Below are positions 17,121 through 25,550 of a DNA stretch of 64,000 bases, piece by piece. The stretch's first letter is position 1, and the number at the start of each line of letters is the position of its first letter. Under the pieces are notes generated by a model, which had not been told where the DNA came from, did not search any database, and was given only the letters and a program-made list of their open reading frames with translations. The DNA is from Paucidesulfovibrio sp036541255 (lineage in GTDB: Bacteria > Desulfobacterota > Desulfovibrionia > Desulfovibrionales > Desulfovibrionaceae), in assembly GCA_036541255.1 (NCBI GenBank), contig JAZHDD010000022.1:18812-82811 (forward strand), written 5' to 3'. Made by a program: the position numbers and the translations under genes.

Positions 17121-17954
17121 TTATTGTACCAGGGGCTTCCATGTTTCGCCGTTGAACCAGTAGTCGAAGCGGGCGGCAAGCCAGCCTTCGGCATTGGCGA
17201 CGCGAATCCAATTGTTCAGATAATTGAGGAAATCGGGGTCACCTTTGCGCACGGCAAACCCGATGGGCTCCTGGGTGAAATCGCGCTCCATGGGCAGGTA
17301 GAGCAGCTCCGGGTATTTGACCGCAAGGTTGCGGGGCAGGGGATTGGAGGCGATCAGGCATTGGGCCTTGCCGTTGAGCAGTTCCTGTATGGAGGCGGCT
17401 TCATCACTGAATTGGCGTAATGTGGCCTGGGGCAGGAAGTTCTTGACCGCTTTTTCCGCAGTGGTGCCGAGGCGTACAGCCACGGTTACGTCTTTGTTGT
17501 TGAATTCATCAAGGGAGGTCTTGTTTCCCGCGAGCTCTCTGTGTGCCACAATGGCCATGCCAGTGAACTCGTATGGATCGGAAAAATTGACCTTGAGGTT
17601 GCGTTGCGGGGTGATGCCCATCCCGCCGATAATGATGTCGAACTTGCCCGAAAGCAGGGCCGGGATGATGCCGTCCCATTTGGTGGGAACGAATTGGACC
17701 TTCACGCCCATGTCTTCGGCGAGACGGCGGGCCACGTCGATCTCGAATCCCACGAATTCGCCTTTTTTGTCCTTCATGGCCCAGGGTACGAAGGTCGAGA
17801 AGCCGACCTTGAGTACACCGCGTTGCAGCACCTTTTCCAGGCTGCTGGATTGTGCCAGTTCCTGCCGGGCATCTCCTGCCCAGACCGCAGTGGCAACTCC
17901 CAGAATCACGATCAGGGCCATCAGCCCTGTGCGGGTGGTTCTCCACAGAGTCAT
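17121..17954 (-). CDS. Polar amino-acid ABC transporter periplasmic binding protein
   Basis: 277 residues, bacterial extracellular solute-binding family 3. The signal peptide spans MTLWRTTRTGLMALIVILGV to about residue 26 (ATAVWAG). Characteristic blocks follow: GVLKVGFSTFVPW, FVGFEIDVARRLAEDMGV and FDIIIGGMGITPQR, with RLGTTAEKAV in the second lobe. The amino-acid specificity cannot be read reliably. The ATG at 17954 has GGAGGAG seven bases upstream; the longer frame adds an implausible start. The gene lies between two permease genes. Confidence 0.92.
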   Translation of the reverse strand: MTLWRTTRTGLMALIVILGVATAVWAGDARQELAQSSSLEKVLQRGVLKVGFSTFVPWAMKDKKGEFVGFEIDVARRLAEDMGVKVQFVPTKWDGIIPALLSGKFDIIIGGMGITPQRNLKVNFSDPYEFTGMAIVAHRELAGNKTSLDEFNNKDVTVAVRLGTTAEKAVKNFLPQATLRQFSDEAASIQELLNGKAQCLIASNPLPRNLAVKYPELLYLPMERDFTQEPIGFAVRKGDPDFLNYLNNWIRVANAEGWLAARFDYWFNGETWKPLVQ

Positions 17955-17978
17955 GTTGCTCCTCCCGAAGTCCAAAAG

Positions 17979-18800
17979 TTATACGGAATGGTTCCAATCG
18001 CCTTTGAGGCGTTTTTCGACAAGCGCAATGAGCCCTGAGAGCAGCAAGGTCAGCGACAGATACATAGCTGCCACGGTGAACCAGACTTCGAACGTCAGAA
18101 AGGTGTCCGAGACAATGGCCTGTCCCTGCATGGTCAGATCATAGACCGCCACCGTGCTTACCAGGGCTGAATCCTTGACGAGCGATACGGCCTGGCTGGC
18201 CAAAGGGGGAATCACGCGGGGCAGGGCCTGGGGCAAAACCACTTCCCGGTAGGTGAACCAGGAACCGCCGCCCAGGCTGGCGGATGCTTCCCACTGGCCA
18301 TCGTCTATTGAGGAAATACCTGCCCTGAGGATCTCCGAGGCATACGCGCCTTCAAATAAAGACAGGGCCAGTACCGACGCCCAAAAGCCGTTTATCCCCA
18401 GGATAGGGGCCAGAACAAAATAGGCGAAGAAAAGTTGGATCAACAGCGGCGTGTTGCGGATGGTTTCCAGGTAGAAGCGTGCCAGGGCTCTGGCTATGAC
18501 GGAATTGGACAGCCTGAACAGCGCTGTTGTCAGGCCGAAGAGGAAAGCCAGAACAAAGCTTGCCGCCGTGATTTGCAGTGTGAGCCAAAGCCCTTGAAGC
18601 AAGAGGCCGGGGATGACGCTGCCGTCTTCGACGCGGAAAAGATAGATCGGGATGCGGTACCATTGCCAGTTGTAGCCCAGTCGTTCAGTGCCGCGCAGCA
18701 CCAACCAGCCAAGCATGCCGAGCAGGACCAGAAATTTGGCAACGTCGGGCAGGACGGCGCGTTTGTTGCGCGCGAAAGTATGGGGCGCGGGTTGGCTCAT
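17979..18800 (-). CDS. Polar amino-acid ABC transporter permease (first subunit)
   Basis: 273 residues. HisM/GlnP-type permease with EAA loop EASASLGGGSWFTYREVVLP (about residues 171-190) and an N-terminal helix VAKFLVLLGMLGWLVL. The start ATG at 18800 (MSQPAPHTFARN) is favoured over an upstream ATG at 18842, which adds 14 residues of no family similarity. It begins the permease-binding protein-permease set. Upstream is the AT-rich inverted repeat at 18891-18923, possibly its control element. Confidence 0.88.
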   Translation of the reverse strand: MSQPAPHTFARNKRAVLPDVAKFLVLLGMLGWLVLRGTERLGYNWQWYRIPIYLFRVEDGSVIPGLLLQGLWLTLQITAASFVLAFLFGLTTALFRLSNSVIARALARFYLETIRNTPLLIQLFFAYFVLAPILGINGFWASVLALSLFEGAYASEILRAGISSIDDGQWEASASLGGGSWFTYREVVLPQALPRVIPPLASQAVSLVKDSALVSTVAVYDLTMQGQAIVSDTFLTFEVWFTVAAMYLSLTLLLSGLIALVEKRLKGDWNHSV

Positions 18801-18890
18801 GAAAAATGCCTGGGTTAAGGTGGGCCGCCAAGCACGGATCACCGTTCAACATGAGAATAGCACAGGCGCTTCATTTCTCGGAAGGAATAT

Positions 18891-18923
18891 TTGATAGATA
18901 TGGCCAACGACCATATCTATCAA
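18891..18923. repeat. AT-rich 13-bp perfect inverted repeat upstream of the amino-acid ABC operon
   Basis: TTGATAGATATGG (18891-18903), a 7-nt spacer, and its exact reverse complement (18911-18923). It lies between the tmk stop and the first permease start. On the minus strand no T-tract follows it, so it is either an operator or an inefficient terminator of the tmk transcript. Confidence 0.6.
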
Positions 18924-18951
18924 TAAAAAATAGGATTGTTCTTGCGTGCTG

Positions 18952-19593
18952 TCAACGCCGACGAGTCAACAGTTGGTCAACGATGGTCCGGACCGAGGAA
19001 AAGACTTCATCCGGGCCGGGATGGGCGTCCACGATGCGGATGCGGTTTTGATGCAAGGCGGCCCATGTCAGGTAGCCTTCCCTGACGCGGTGATGGAATT
19101 CCAGGCTTTCGGCTTCAAACCGCCCCTCCTCCACGGCCTTGCCTTCGCGCAAATTGCGGGCCATGGCTCTGTTCAGTCCCACTTCCGGTTCCAAATCCAT
19201 CAACAAGGTGGCGTCGGGCCAGCAGCCCGCCACGGCCACTTCGTTGAGCTGGTGCAGGAGTCGGGGCTCCAGTCCGCGCCCGTAGCCCTGATAGACAACG
19301 GTGGAATCGGCGAAGCGGTCCGAGATCACGACCTTGCCTTCTGCAAGAGCTGGGCGGATGACCTGGGCCACATGCTGAGCCCGGTCGGCAAGATACAGAA
19401 AGAGCTCGGTTTCCGGTGTGATATCCCTGCTTTCCAGATGCAGGAGCATACGTCGAAGCTCGCGTCCGACGCGGCTTCCGCCCGGTTCCATCGTCACGAG
19501 GCAGGGTTGGCCGCGCCGTTCCAGATAGTCGACGAGCAGGCGGATCTGCGTGGATTTTCCCGTGCCTTCTATGCCTTCAAAGGTAAGAAACAT
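18952..19593 (-). CDS. tmk: Thymidylate kinase
   Basis: 213 residues, the usual length. Walker A EGIEGTGKSTQ, the DR(F/Y) motif in VISDRFADSTVVYQG, LMDLEPEVGLNRA, and the LID region ENKA-like segment. It converts dTMP to dTDP for DNA synthesis. It is coupled to the upstream HD/OB nuclease gene, whose end overlaps its start by 25 nt. Confidence 0.95.
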   Translation of the reverse strand: MFLTFEGIEGTGKSTQIRLLVDYLERRGQPCLVTMEPGGSRVGRELRRMLLHLESRDITPETELFLYLADRAQHVAQVIRPALAEGKVVISDRFADSTVVYQGYGRGLEPRLLHQLNEVAVAGCWPDATLLMDLEPEVGLNRAMARNLREGKAVEEGRFEAESLEFHHRVREGYLTWAALHQNRIRIVDAHPGPDEVFSSVRTIVDQLLTRRR

Positions 19594-20600
19594 TGGTTCT
19601 CCGGGTTGCTGTTCCTGTTTTTGGAATTCCTGTCCGGGGTAGGCACGGGCCGGAATATCGGCCGCTCAAGGTAGCGAAGGTATGGTGTCCAGGCCGGGCC
19701 GTCGCATTCTTCCAGGCCGTCCAGGGCTCCGGCAATGATGTTGAGTTTGGAGTCCATCATGTCCGCAAGATGCAAAACAAAGGCTTCAGCGCTTTTGGGG
19801 CGGACCGGTGCGCCGAATTCGTGCTCGCCGTGGTGACTGAGCACGAGATGTTTGAGGTGCAGGGCGATTTCCGGCTCCAGGTTGCGGCTTTTGGCCAGAA
19901 AAAGATTGAGCTGTTCCAGGCCAAGCTCGATGTGCCCCAGGAGTCTGCCCGCATCGGTGTAATCGTTGTCCGCGCCGCCGTTCAGCTCCCAGGCTTTGCC
20001 CAGGTCGTGGAAAATGGCCCCGGCCAAGAGTATCTGTCTGTCCAGGTTGGCGTATTGGTCGCAGACAGCCATGCAGAGCCGGGCCACGGCAAGGGTGTGC
20101 TCCAGAAGACCGCCCAGGTAGGCATGGTGCACGACCTTGGCACCGGTGGCGCGCAGCAGGCGAGGGCGGATTTCTTCATCTTTCAGCACCCGGCGTACAA
20201 GAGTACGCAAGGGTTTGTGTTCGATGTGCTCCAGAACCAGGTCTTCCAGGGCTTCCATTAATATATCTGGCGGGATAGCGCTGCAGGGCAGGAAGTGCGC
20301 CATGTCGAAGCCGTGTCCCGGCTCGAGCAGCTCCATCTGGTCTACCCGGACCTGCAGCCGTTCATTGAAACTGCCTACCTGTCCCTGGATTATAACGAAC
20401 GTGCCGGGCTCAAGTTGTTCAAATTTTTCGCTCAACGGGCTCCAGACCATGGCGTCCACACGGCCGCTGCTGTCCTGAAGCACAAGCTTCCAGTAAGGAC
20501 GGCCATTGCGTGCCTGATTGCGCTGGGCCTCGGACAAAAGAAAGACGTCCCGGGTTGTTTCCCCAGGAGTCAGGTCGCGGACGTAGGTGTTCTTTTGCAT
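19569..20600 (-). CDS. OB-fold plus HD-domain 3'-5' exonuclease-like protein (YhaM family)
   Basis: 343 residues. The N-terminal third is an OB-fold nucleic-acid-binding domain (VFLLSEAQRNQARNGRPYW to about residue 100). An HD hydrolase domain follows, with HHAYLGGLLEHTLAVA and AIFHDLGKAWEL, whose His-Asp pair binds the metal. This architecture is that of YhaM, a 3'-5' exoribonuclease of Firmicutes; Desulfobacterota homologues are mostly uncharacterised. Start ATG 20600 (MQKNTYVRDL) is preceded by AAGAGAGAG; an ATG 15 nt further upstream is also possible. The gene shares a divergent upstream region with surE and overlaps tmk at its end. Confidence 0.85.
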   Translation of the reverse strand: MQKNTYVRDLTPGETTRDVFLLSEAQRNQARNGRPYWKLVLQDSSGRVDAMVWSPLSEKFEQLEPGTFVIIQGQVGSFNERLQVRVDQMELLEPGHGFDMAHFLPCSAIPPDILMEALEDLVLEHIEHKPLRTLVRRVLKDEEIRPRLLRATGAKVVHHAYLGGLLEHTLAVARLCMAVCDQYANLDRQILLAGAIFHDLGKAWELNGGADNDYTDAGRLLGHIELGLEQLNLFLAKSRNLEPEIALHLKHLVLSHHGEHEFGAPVRPKSAEAFVLHLADMMDSKLNIIAGALDGLEECDGPAWTPYLRYLERPIFRPVPTPDRNSKNRNSNPENQCFLPLKA

Positions 20601-20749
20601 GCTCTCTCTTGCCATCGTGCCTGTGATGCAGTACCCCGCTGGTGCGGGCCAGCGGCGCTGGGCCGCCTGCTTCATGTACGCGATTTCCCTACGACCTGCA
20701 AACGGGACGACCCATGAAAAGGGCTTGGTCCGCAAAACGGGCGGTGAAT

Positions 20750-21517
20750 ATGCGCATACTTTTGACCAACGATGACGGAATTCAGGCGCACGGACTTCGG
20801 GCGCTCTACGCTGCCTTGCTGGAGGCCGGTCACGAAGTCCAGGTTGTGGCTCCTGTGGCGGAACAATCCGCAGTGGGGCATGCCATCACGTTTCATACCC
20901 CTTTGCGGGTACACGAGTTTCGGGAAAATGGTTTTTTCGGTCTCGGCGTGCATGGCACTCCTGCGGACTGTGTCAAGCTGGGGTTGACTACGCTTGTTCC
21001 GAACGCTCCTGATCTGGTACTCTCGGGCATCAACAAAGGGGCCAATGTCGGCGTGGACATCGTCTATTCCGGAACGGTCTCGGCAGCCACAGAGGCTGCC
21101 ATGATGTCCCTTCCCGCCATGGCCATATCCATGGACGATTTCAAGCCGCGCGATCTTTCCAAGCAGGCACGTTTTGCCGTACGGCTGCTGCCGAATATTC
21201 CGTGGAATGATATCCCGGAGAAAACCCTGTTGAACCTCAATTTCCCCGCATGCTCTTTTGATGATCACCAGGGATTGCGCCTTTGTCCCCATACCCGTGC
21301 GGCCTATAGGGATCATTATCTGGAGCGCAAGGACCCGCGCGGTCAATCCTATTATTGGCTGGAAGGGGAAATCCCGGCCGAAGGCATCAGTCCGGACCGC
21401 GACAGGGCGCTTTTGACCCAGGGATTTATCACATTGACCCCGCTACACTTTGATTTCAACGATCTTTCGACTCTTGAAATGCTGCATAAACGAATGGGAC
21501 CTGCTGGGTCGCGTTGA
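20750..21517 (+). CDS. surE: 5'/3'-nucleotidase SurE
   Basis: 255 residues. N-terminal MRILLTNDDGIQAHGLRAL is the SurE signature, with the metal-binding pair Asp8-Asp9; the metal-site loop PVAEQSAVGHAIT and LSGINKGANVGVDIVYSGTV follow. The enzyme dephosphorylates nucleoside 5'- or 3'-monophosphates. ATG 20750 is preceded by GGGCGGTGA; the frame is open upstream but the extra residues are unlike SurE. It diverges from the HD/OB nuclease. Confidence 0.95.
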   Translation: MRILLTNDDGIQAHGLRALYAALLEAGHEVQVVAPVAEQSAVGHAITFHTPLRVHEFRENGFFGLGVHGTPADCVKLGLTTLVPNAPDLVLSGINKGANVGVDIVYSGTVSAATEAAMMSLPAMAISMDDFKPRDLSKQARFAVRLLPNIPWNDIPEKTLLNLNFPACSFDDHQGLRLCPHTRAAYRDHYLERKDPRGQSYYWLEGEIPAEGISPDRDRALLTQGFITLTPLHFDFNDLSTLEMLHKRMGPAGSR

Positions 21518-21542
21518 CGAAGAGTAGAGCCGCGCATATAGA
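21514..21542 (+). promoter_or_regulatory. Sigma70-type promoter for gap
   Basis: TTGACG (21514-21519), exactly 17 nt, TATAGA (21537-21542). It overlaps the surE stop and would start a leader of about 115 nt before the gap ATG at 21663. Confidence 0.65.
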
Positions 21543-21662
21543 GATGGTACTGTTCCTGTTCGAGAAACTGGCCATCTTTGGTGGGCGGGAAAAGAGACCG
21601 AGGGACGTCGTGCCACGCTTCCTTGCGGCGTCCATGAAAAAAACAGGCAAAGGAGAGCTGAA

Positions 21663-22646
21663 ATGGCTGTGAAAGTTGGTTTGAACGGCTTCGGCCGCAT
21701 CGGTCGCTATCTGGCCCGCCTCATGGCGGACGACAAGCGTTTTGAATTGGTGGCGGTGAACGCCCGGGCTGCGAACGAGCAGCTGGCGCACCTGCTGAAA
21801 TACGATTCGGTGCATGGCAGATTTCCTGAGGTGGAGCCCACGGATAATGGCTTCAATGTCAAGGGGCATGAGATCAAGGTCACTCGGAATGCGCCGGGTG
21901 AATGGATTTGGGGCGATCTGGGTTGCGACCTGGTAGTCGAAAGCACGGGCAAGTTCACGGATCGTGAAAGCTGCGAAAAGCATTTGTCTTGCGGAGCGAA
22001 AAAGGTGGTAATCTCCGCGCCCGGCAAGAACGCCGATGTGACCGTGGTCATGGGCGTAAACGACGCCGACCTGAAGCCCGAGCACAAGATCATTTCCAAT
22101 GCTTCCTGTACCACCAACTGCCTTGCTCCGGTGGCCAAGATCATCAACGACACTTTTGGTATCCGGCACGGCCAGATGACCACAGTGCATTCCTACACCA
22201 TGAGCCAGCGTATTCTGGACGGCTCTCACAAAGATATCCGCCGCGCCCGCGCCTGTGCCGTGAATATGGTGCCGACATCCACCGGCGCGGCCAAGGCCGT
22301 GGGGCTTGTCATTCCTGAATTAAACGGCAAGCTGGGCGGAATGGCCGTGCGCGTGCCCACCCCGAACGTGTCCTTGGTGGACCTTGTGGTGGAATTAGAG
22401 AAGCCTACTTCAGCCGAAGAAGTTAATGCCGTGCTCAAGGCCGCAGCCAATGAACATATGGGGTTTACTGAAGAATCGTTGGTTTCAACTGACTTCTTGG
22501 GTTCTACTCATGGCGGTGTTGTGGACGGACCGTTGACTTCGGTTTTCAATGGCACGCAGCTCAAGCTGATTATCTGGTATGATAACGAGGCTGGGTTTAC
22601 GAATCAGTTGCTGCGTCTGATGAACAAAGTAGCAGGCATGAATTAG
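21663..22646 (+). CDS. gap: Glyceraldehyde-3-phosphate dehydrogenase (type I)
   Basis: 327 residues. NAD-binding VGLNGFGRIGRYLAR, the active-site block SNASCTTNCLAP with catalytic Cys (about residue 149), and MTTVHSYTMSQRILDG with the catalytic His. A glycolytic and gluconeogenic enzyme. GGAGAG at 21653-21658 serves as ribosome-binding site. It has its own promoter and a strong terminator, so it is monocistronic. C-terminal codons (about 22390-22520) use fewer GC-ending codons than the rest. Confidence 0.96.
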   Translation: MAVKVGLNGFGRIGRYLARLMADDKRFELVAVNARAANEQLAHLLKYDSVHGRFPEVEPTDNGFNVKGHEIKVTRNAPGEWIWGDLGCDLVVESTGKFTDRESCEKHLSCGAKKVVISAPGKNADVTVVMGVNDADLKPEHKIISNASCTTNCLAPVAKIINDTFGIRHGQMTTVHSYTMSQRILDGSHKDIRRARACAVNMVPTSTGAAKAVGLVIPELNGKLGGMAVRVPTPNVSLVDLVVELEKPTSAEEVNAVLKAAANEHMGFTEESLVSTDFLGSTHGGVVDGPLTSVFNGTQLKLIIWYDNEAGFTNQLLRLMNKVAGMN

Positions 22647-22678
22647 CCTTTTATATCTAGATATAGTAGTATGTTATG

Positions 22679-22710
22679 GCCGCTGGACATTGTCCGGCGG
22701 CTTTTTTTTT
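22679..22710 (+). terminator. Rho-independent terminator of gap
   Basis: 10-bp stem GCCGCTGGAC / GTCCGGCGGC with one T-G wobble (22679-22688 and 22692-22701), followed by nine T residues. Confidence 0.9.
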
Positions 22711-22731
22711 GCCCCAAAAAAACGTATTTCG

Positions 22732-22761
22732 TTGACGCAGAATCGTTTTTACGTCTAATAT
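22732..22761 (+). promoter_or_regulatory. Sigma70-type promoter for the CII-like gene
   Basis: TTGACG (22732-22737), 18-nt spacer, TAATAT (22756-22761), about 37 nt before the ATG at 22799. Confidence 0.6.
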
Positions 22762-22798
22762 TCATCCTAGACCCAAAAATAAGTATAGGGGGGCCGAA

Positions 22799-23089
22799 AT
22801 GTATCCGAAAGACGTTACAAAGGTTGTGCAGGACACGGTTCTCGACGGCGAAGTACAGGCCAAGATCGTTGCAGAAAAGCTGGGAAAGCCTTATTCCACG
22901 CTGCTTCGTGAGCTGAATCCTTTTGACATGCGTGCCAAGCTCGGTGTGGAAACGCTCATGGAAATTCTGAAGATTACTCGTGATCCCAGGCCGTTGGCTT
23001 TTATGGCGCGCCAGATCGGTTACCGACTGATCCCTGATTCCAAGACGGAGCAAGTGCCGGGCGTATTCCGCAGCGAAGTACGTTTTTAA
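22799..23089 (+). CDS. Phage regulatory CII (CP76)-like protein, stand-alone
   Basis: 96 residues. The sequence resembles the phage regulatory CII family of P2-like phages: MYPKDVTKVVQDTVLDG, then AEKLGKPYSTLLRELNP as probable helix-turn-helix and a C-terminal domain with GVETLMEILKITRD. A strong AGGGGGG (22786-22793) precedes the ATG. It has its own promoter and a weak terminator, and no other phage gene is nearby, so it is either a domesticated regulator or the last relic of a prophage. The target is unknown. Confidence 0.75.
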   Translation: MYPKDVTKVVQDTVLDGEVQAKIVAEKLGKPYSTLLRELNPFDMRAKLGVETLMEILKITRDPRPLAFMARQIGYRLIPDSKTEQVPGVFRSEVRF

Positions 23090-23119
23090 CGGTTGCGCTG
23101 TTCGCGTTTCCGTTTTTTT
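23088..23119 (+). terminator. Probable terminator after the CII-like gene
   Basis: Stem AACGG / CCGTT (23088-23092 and 23110-23114) with a smaller inner stem GCGC/GCGT, followed by seven T. It begins inside the stop codon. Confidence 0.5.
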
Positions 23120-23303
23120 GTTTGAGATCGGCGTTGGGATCGTTCTCGGTACTTGATTGCGGTCTGGGATGTTTCGACATGGGCTGGCGAGTCCAGTTCG
23201 CAAGTAATGGCTAGTTCTTTACTGTGCGCAGAGTTTACAGTTGCGACCCTTTGGGGCAATCTCCTGTTATGCCGAATTTCTACGGTCACATCGGGAGGAC
23301 TCC

Positions 23304-25550
23304 ATGAGCGGTCTGTTGTGTATTCACGGTCATTTTTATCAACCACCCCGCGAAGATCCCTGGCTGGAAAATATCCTCCCGGAAGGAACCGCCGCGCCGG
23401 CCTTGAATTGGAACCGGCGTATTCTCAATGAATCCTATGCTCCGCTGGCTTGGGCTCGCCGTATGGATGGGCAGGGTCGTATCCTAGAAATCGTAAACTG
23501 TTACGAATGGATGAGTTTTAACTTCGGGCCGACGCTTCTTACGTGGCTGGAACGTCGTGCTCCGCAAGTCTATTCCCGGTTGCTCGAGGCCGATCGCGTT
23601 TCCCTGGAGCGATGGGGGCATGGAAACGCCATGGGGCAGGTGTACCATCACATTATATTGCCTTTGGCTTCGGATTTGGACCGTCGGGCGGAAATCACTT
23701 GGGCTCTTGCCGACTTCGAGGAGCGGTTTGGTAGACCCACCGAGGGATTTTGGCTTTCGGAAGCCGCTGTGGATACTCCCAGTCTGGAATTGTTGGCTGA
23801 ATACGGCGTCAAGTTTACGATCCTTTCACCCCGCCAGGCAGAAGCGCTTGCTCCTACCGATCAGGAGCAGTGGCGAAGCGTGACCGAGCATGAAGTGGAC
23901 GTGCGCAGGCCATATCGTGTGGATCTGCCTTCGGGCCGCAGCATTGCTGTTTTTTTCTACAATGGTCCGCTTTCCCAGGCCATTGCGTTCGAAGGTCTGC
24001 TGGCCGACGGAGAACGTTTTTGGCAGCGTCTTGTCGGGCAGGGTTCAAGCGGTTTGCTCAGCGTCGGTACGGATGGGGAAACTTACGGCCACCATCACCG
24101 CTTCGGCGAGATGGCATTGGCGTACGTATTGGAGCAGGCCCGCCAGCAGCGAGACGGATGGTCCCTGACGAATTATGCGGCATATCTGGCCGACAATCCG
24201 CCGAAGGAGCGTGTTCGTCTTCGGGAGGCAAGTTCATGGAGCTGCGTGCATGGAGTAGAGCGCTGGCGTTCGGATTGCGGCTGCACCGACGGCGGGCATC
24301 CGCAATGGAACCAGAAATGGCGTATGCAATTACGAAACGGCCTCACTGCGGTCAAGAAGGAGTTGGACCGCTACTACTTCCAGGTCGGTGAGGAGTTGTA
24401 TCTGGATTCCAAGCAGGCGCTTCTTGATTATGGTCGCGTATTGGCCAGGAATGAACCGGAAAATCCCTTTATGGAAGAGCATTTTAAATCTCAACTTTCT
24501 CTAGATAAAATTCAGACTTGTTGGAATCTTCTGGAAATGCAGCGTTTTGGTTTGTCTATGTTTGCAAGTTGCGCATGGTTCTTTGATGACCTGGCACGAG
24601 TGGAGCCCCGAAATGCTTTGGCATTTTGTCTGCGTGCCATGGAGCTGTGCAAGCAGGCTGGAGGGCCGGATTTGGTCTCGATGCTGGTGGAACATTTGCG
24701 CGAAGCCAAGCCCAACGATCCCCGTTTTCCCACTGGGGTCGAACTTTGGGAAAAGGAAGTCTGGGCGAGGCGTCAAACTCCGGCCACATTGACCGCTTTG
24801 TCGTTGCTCCATCTACGGGCGGGAGGAAAACTACCGCAACCGGGTGGGGCGGGCGAAGCGGTTTGGCAGGGCGTTGAGTCCAACCTGTCGGTTTCCGGGC
24901 TGGAACAGGGAAGGGCGTTCGGACTTTGCTCCTTGCGGCACAAACGGGGCGAGTTGGTGCATGGCGCCGCTGTCCGATGTTCCTGGAGTTGGGAGGGAAT
25001 GGACTGCGCGAACATTTTTGCAGGGGAAATTTTGGTTGAGCACGAGGGAGAGCAAAACGTGGTTTGCCCACTCGAATTGCATTGGAAGATCCGTCAGGAG
25101 GCAGTTCTTCCAGGGCTGGAACGTATGCAGCAAAAGGATTGGGAGTTGTTGCAGGCGCAGGCGTCTGATGCCACATTGTTTCTCGAATACCGGACCGGCC
25201 AGCAGGGACCGCAGCAGGCGGATCTCTGGAATTTGCGCTGGCCAGCCCAGGCCGTGGCCTATGTGCTCCAGGGCGCAGGGGACGGCAACAAGGATTTTCT
25301 TGATTTTTTACGATCAGCGGGGAGCAGTCATCCCGCAGCCCCCTGGCTGGGTCGCCGCCTGGGACGTATGGCGCGGTATCTGGCAGAAGCCCCAGATGCG
25401 GACGGTGCTGAACTGCTGCGGCTTTTGCGCCGAAGTCGCAACATTGGATTGGAATTGGATCTTTGGGGGGTGCAGAACGTGGTTTGGGATACCCCGGAGC
25501 TGCGTTCAAACCGGGAATTGGCTGAAGTTGTGGGGTTAGCCGTTAATTGA
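23304..25550 (+). CDS. Glycoside hydrolase family 57 / DUF3536 protein
   Basis: 748 residues. N-terminal GH57-type barrel: GHFYQPPREDPWLENIL, GFWLSEAAVD (about residue 148, region of the catalytic glutamate in GH57) and SVGTDGETYGHHHRFGE (about residue 258, region of the catalytic aspartate). The C-terminal half carries DUF3536. GH57 enzymes act on alpha-1,4 or alpha-1,6 glucans (amylase, branching enzyme); the substrate of the DUF3536 type is not known, though glycogen is a fair guess since sulfate reducers store it. GGAGGA (23294-23299) precedes the ATG at 23304. It ends 8 nt inside the convergent MBL gene. Confidence 0.88.
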   Translation: MSGLLCIHGHFYQPPREDPWLENILPEGTAAPALNWNRRILNESYAPLAWARRMDGQGRILEIVNCYEWMSFNFGPTLLTWLERRAPQVYSRLLEADRVSLERWGHGNAMGQVYHHIILPLASDLDRRAEITWALADFEERFGRPTEGFWLSEAAVDTPSLELLAEYGVKFTILSPRQAEALAPTDQEQWRSVTEHEVDVRRPYRVDLPSGRSIAVFFYNGPLSQAIAFEGLLADGERFWQRLVGQGSSGLLSVGTDGETYGHHHRFGEMALAYVLEQARQQRDGWSLTNYAAYLADNPPKERVRLREASSWSCVHGVERWRSDCGCTDGGHPQWNQKWRMQLRNGLTAVKKELDRYYFQVGEELYLDSKQALLDYGRVLARNEPENPFMEEHFKSQLSLDKIQTCWNLLEMQRFGLSMFASCAWFFDDLARVEPRNALAFCLRAMELCKQAGGPDLVSMLVEHLREAKPNDPRFPTGVELWEKEVWARRQTPATLTALSLLHLRAGGKLPQPGGAGEAVWQGVESNLSVSGLEQGRAFGLCSLRHKRGELVHGAAVRCSWSWEGMDCANIFAGEILVEHEGEQNVVCPLELHWKIRQEAVLPGLERMQQKDWELLQAQASDATLFLEYRTGQQGPQQADLWNLRWPAQAVAYVLQGAGDGNKDFLDFLRSAGSSHPAAPWLGRRLGRMARYLAEAPDADGAELLRLLRRSRNIGLELDLWGVQNVVWDTPELRSNRELAEVVGLAVN

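Noticed and set aside
21518..21662. Possible tRNA in the gap before the dehydrogenase gene
   Set aside because: A sequence like GTTCGAG is present but no cloverleaf can be formed around it.
24556..25509. Minus-strand frame of 317 codons in the GH57 gene
   Set aside because: Pro/Arg/Ala-rich antisense translation without domain; GH57 motifs on the plus strand are clear.
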